From assembly GCA_036270095.1 (NCBI GenBank), contig DATBDE010000151.1:1-24131 (forward strand): DNA of 24,131 nt, in the 5' to 3' direction. The stretch is from DATBDE01 sp036270095. GTDB taxonomy: Bacteria; Actinomycetota; Thermoleophilia; Solirubrobacterales; Solirubrobacteraceae. The notes below the pieces were generated by a model. That model saw only the letters and a program-made list of their open reading frames with translations, was not told where the DNA came from and did not search any database. The first letter of the stretch is position 1; each line of letters opens with the position of its first letter. This document shows, one piece after another, positions 21,751-24,131 of the stretch. The position numbers and the translations under genes are program-made.

Positions 21751-22398
21751 ATGAAGCGAACCCTCATCTCCTCCGTCATCGCCGTCCTCCTCTTCACCGC
21801 GGTGTTCGGCCTCGCGTACCCGCTGCTGTTCACCGGGGTCAGCCAGGTCGTGTTCCCCGGCGCGTCCAACGGCTCGAAGCTCGAGCGCGACGGCAAGCTC
21901 GTCGGCTCCAAGCTCATCGCCCAGGACTTCCGCAAGCCGGTGCTGGGCCCGAACGGGAAGCCGAAGACGGACAAGGACGGCAACCCGGTGATGGTCGCCG
22001 ACCCGCGCTATTTCCAGTCGCGCCCGTCGCAGACGAGCTACAGCCCGTCGGCCACCTTCTTCTCCAACCTCGGGCCGAACAGCACCGACGCGCGCGACGA
22101 GGTCAAGGCCAACATCGCGTCCTACCTCGCCCTCGAGCGCCGCTACGACCGCGGGCTGACCGCCGGCGCGGTCCCGGCCGACGCCGTGACCCAGTCCGCG
22201 TCGGGCGTGGACCCGGACATCTCGCAGACCAACGCGCGCATCCAGGCCCATCGCATCGCCGCCGTCCGCCGGCTGCCGATGGCGACGGTCAACAAGCTCA
22301 TCGCCGACCACACCGACGGCCGCTTCCTGGGCCTGTTCGGCGAACCCGGCGTCAACGTGCTCGAGCTCAACCTCGCTTTGGACGGGCAGGCGACATGA
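21751..22398 (+). CDS. kdpC: KdpC subunit, placed between kdpA and kdpB
   Basis: A 215-residue protein with one N-terminal membrane helix (about 8-28) and a soluble domain outside. Family features are GLAYPLLFTGVSQ, DGKLVGSKLIAQDF, DPRYFQSRPS, SNLGPN and SGVDPDISQTNARIQAHRIA. It is longer than the ~190 residues of E. coli KdpC because of an insert at about 62-83 rich in Pro, Gly, Lys and Asp. KdpC assists ATP binding by KdpB. The ATG is 2 bp after the kdpA stop, and its TGA overlaps the kdpB ATG. In the canonical operon kdpC follows kdpB, so the order here is rearranged. Confidence 0.95.
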   Translation: MKRTLISSVIAVLLFTAVFGLAYPLLFTGVSQVVFPGASNGSKLERDGKLVGSKLIAQDFRKPVLGPNGKPKTDKDGNPVMVADPRYFQSRPSQTSYSPSATFFSNLGPNSTDARDEVKANIASYLALERRYDRGLTAGAVPADAVTQSASGVDPDISQTNARIQAHRIAAVRRLPMATVNKLIADHTDGRFLGLFGEPGVNVLELNLALDGQAT

Positions 22399-24131
22399 CC
22401 GAGTCCGGCGCCCAGTCGCTGTTCAGCCGGTCGATCCTTCTGCCGGCGCTGCTCGGCTCCGTGCGCAAGCTCGACCCGCGCGTGCAGATCCGCAACCCGG
22501 TGATGTTCGTGGTCGAGATCGGCGCGGTCATCTCCACGATTGCATGGCTGATTCAGGCCTTCGGCGGCAAGCCGCTGGGCGGCGGGAACGAGCCCGCCTG
22601 GTACACGTTCACGGTCGCCATCTGGCTATGGCTGACCGTCGTCTTCGCCAACCTGGCGGAGGCGCTCGCCGAAGGTCGAGGCCGGGCCCAGGCGGCGTCG
22701 TTGCGGGCCATGCGCACGGAGACCAAGGCGCAGCTGCGTGACGGCGGCCAGAAGAACGCATCCGAGCTGGTGCGCGGCGACGTGGTGGTGGTGGAGGCCG
22801 GCGAGACGATCCCCGGCGACGGCACCGTGATCGAGGGCATCGCCTCGGTGGACGAGTCCGCCATCACCGGCGAGTCGGCGCCGGTCATCCGCGAGGCCGG
22901 CGGCGACCGCTCCGCCGTGACCGGCGGCACGCGCGTGCTCTCGGACCGCATCGTGGTCGAGGTCACACAGGAGCCCGGGCAGTCGTTCCTCGACCGGATG
23001 ATCGCCCTCGTCGAGGGCGCTTCGCGACGCAAGACGCCGAACGAGATCGCCCTGGGGATTCTGCTCGCCGCGCTGACCCTGATCTTCGTGCTCGTGGTGA
23101 TGGCGCTGCGGCCGTTCGGCGTCTTCGCCGGCACCGAGGTCTCCGTCACCACGCTGATCGCGCTGCTCGTCGCGCTCATCCCGACCACGATCGGCGCACT
23201 GCTCTCGGCCATCGGCATCGCCGGCATGGACCGCCTCGTGCGCCGTAACGTGCTCGCCCTCTCGGGCCGAGCAGTCGAGGCATCCGGGGACGTGGACGTG
23301 CTGCTGCTGGACAAGACGGGCACGATCACCCTCGGCAACCGCCAGGCCGCCGCGCTCATCCCCATGCCCGGGGTCAGCGAGAAGGACCTGGCCGAGGCTT
23401 CGCAGCTGTCGTCGCTGGCCGACGAGACTCCCGAGGGACGCTCGATCGTCGTGCTGGCCAAGCAGTACGGCATCCGCGAGCACGACCTCAACGACGTGCA
23501 CGCGCAGTTCGTGCCCTTCACCGCCCAGACCCGGATGAGCGGGCTCGACTACAACGGCACGCGGCTGCGCAAGGGGGCAGGCGACGCGATTCTCACGTGG
23601 GTTCACGACGAGGGCGGCCAGGCACCTCCGGAGCTGCAGGCTCAGCTCGATCGCATCGGCCGTGAGGGCGGCACGCCGCTGGCGGTGGCCCGCGACTCTC
23701 AGGTGCTGGGCGTGATCGAGCTCAAGGACACGATCAAGGACGGCATGCGGGTCCGCTTCGACCAGCTCCGGGCCATGGGCATCCGCACGGTCATGATCAC
23801 CGGCGACAACCGCCTCACCGCGGCCAAGATCGCCGACGAGTCCGGCGTCGACGACTTCCTCGCCGAGGCCACGCCGGAGGCCAAGCTCGCGCTCATTCGC
23901 GAGCAGCAGAACGACGGCCGCCTGGTCGCGATGACGGGCGACGGCACCAACGACGCCCCCGCGCTCGCCCAGGCCGACGTCGGCGTCGCGATGAACACCG
24001 GCACCCAGGCCGCGCGCGAGGCCGGGAACATGGTCGACCTCGACTCCAACCCGACGAAGCTCATCGAGATCGTCGAGGTGGGCAAGCAGCTGCTGATCAC
24101 GCGCGGCGCGCTGACCACGTTCTCGATCGCC
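22395..24131 (+). CDS. kdpB: KdpB, P-type ATPase subunit (cut by window end)
   Basis: The first 579 residues of a protein of about 680; it runs off the window. It provides ATP-driven K+ uptake. Seen are ITGESAPV (157-164; Ser161 corresponds to the E. coli serine whose phosphorylation inhibits the pump), the membrane PTTIGALLSAIG helix (263-274), the phosphorylation motif DKTGTITLGNR with Asp306, MITGDNRLTAAKIA, and the hinge MTGDGTNDAPALAQADVGVAMNTG shortly before the end. The ATG overlaps the kdpC stop (ATGA). All catalytic motifs in the visible part are intact. Confidence 0.97.
   Translation, partial: MTESGAQSLFSRSILLPALLGSVRKLDPRVQIRNPVMFVVEIGAVISTIAWLIQAFGGKPLGGGNEPAWYTFTVAIWLWLTVVFANLAEALAEGRGRAQAASLRAMRTETKAQLRDGGQKNASELVRGDVVVVEAGETIPGDGTVIEGIASVDESAITGESAPVIREAGGDRSAVTGGTRVLSDRIVVEVTQEPGQSFLDRMIALVEGASRRKTPNEIALGILLAALTLIFVLVVMALRPFGVFAGTEVSVTTLIALLVALIPTTIGALLSAIGIAGMDRLVRRNVLALSGRAVEASGDVDVLLLDKTGTITLGNRQAAALIPMPGVSEKDLAEASQLSSLADETPEGRSIVVLAKQYGIREHDLNDVHAQFVPFTAQTRMSGLDYNGTRLRKGAGDAILTWVHDEGGQAPPELQAQLDRIGREGGTPLAVARDSQVLGVIELKDTIKDGMRVRFDQLRAMGIRTVMITGDNRLTAAKIADESGVDDFLAEATPEAKLALIREQQNDGRLVAMTGDGTNDAPALAQADVGVAMNTGTQAAREAGNMVDLDSNPTKLIEIVEVGKQLLITRGALTTFSIA

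Overview
The window is 24.1 kb of very GC-rich, densely packed bacterial DNA with strong G/C bias at third codon positions. Gene content points to a high-GC actinobacterium, most likely of the class Thermoleophilia (Solirubrobacterales-like). The reasons are a deazaflavin (F420)-type nitroreductase, a DUF2510 protein, a secreted two-repeat 'CPTFRV' protein of a kind I associate with that group, GTG starts, and many genes with a TAnnnT -10 hexamer 6-9 nt before the start codon (leaderless style). Taxonomy is inferred from memory of families, not from a marker gene.

Layout. (1) 66-2365, minus strand: a MarR regulator, a coupled two-TM membrane protein, a 22-codon mini-ORF and a NhaP-type cation/proton antiporter, divergent from an NTF2-like gene (2423-2857). 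Three TTGACA half-sites lie in the shared intergenic region. (2) 2854-6207: a decayed membrane-protein gene (no start codon, in-frame TAG), a 14-TM DHA2 drug exporter, a small membrane protein and a deazaflavin-dependent nitroreductase. All three convergent gene ends here share a CTAG tetramer. (3) 6204-14280: a long minus-strand run. In order of transcription it holds a VOC ring-cleaving dioxygenase, a DUF2510 protein, a coiled-coil/M15 peptidase, an ArsR-SRPBCC pair (the SRPBCC gene is frameshifted), a 65-aa protein, an enoyl-CoA hydratase-fold protein, a secreted repeat protein, a TauE/SafE permease, an NTF2-like protein, an EcsC-like membrane protein, a permease with FTR1-like ExxE motifs and a 67-aa membrane partner. 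(4) 14309-17583, plus strand: a membrane protein coupled to a ClC chloride transporter, a membrane-anchored polysaccharide deacetylase and a STAS protein. (5) 17604-24131, plus strand: a complete-looking kdp potassium locus, kdpD-kdpE-(43-aa TM peptide)-kdpF-kdpA-kdpC-kdpB, with kdpB cut by the window end.

The most informative region is the kdp locus. The sensor kinase lacks the large cytoplasmic KdpD/USP input module. The structural genes run F-A-C-B instead of the canonical F-A-B-C. An unrecognised 43-aa membrane peptide heads the operon and overlaps kdpF. The promoter carries two pairs of 11-bp-phased direct repeats suited to head-to-tail binding of an OmpR-type regulator such as KdpE. Together with the ClC and NhaP transporters, the window is rich in ion-homeostasis functions.

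No rRNA, tRNA, CRISPR array, insertion sequence or prophage gene was seen, and no stretch above 300 bases lacks a gene. The largest gap is 1248-1361, which holds the mini-ORF. Positions 1-65 show no recognisable feature.
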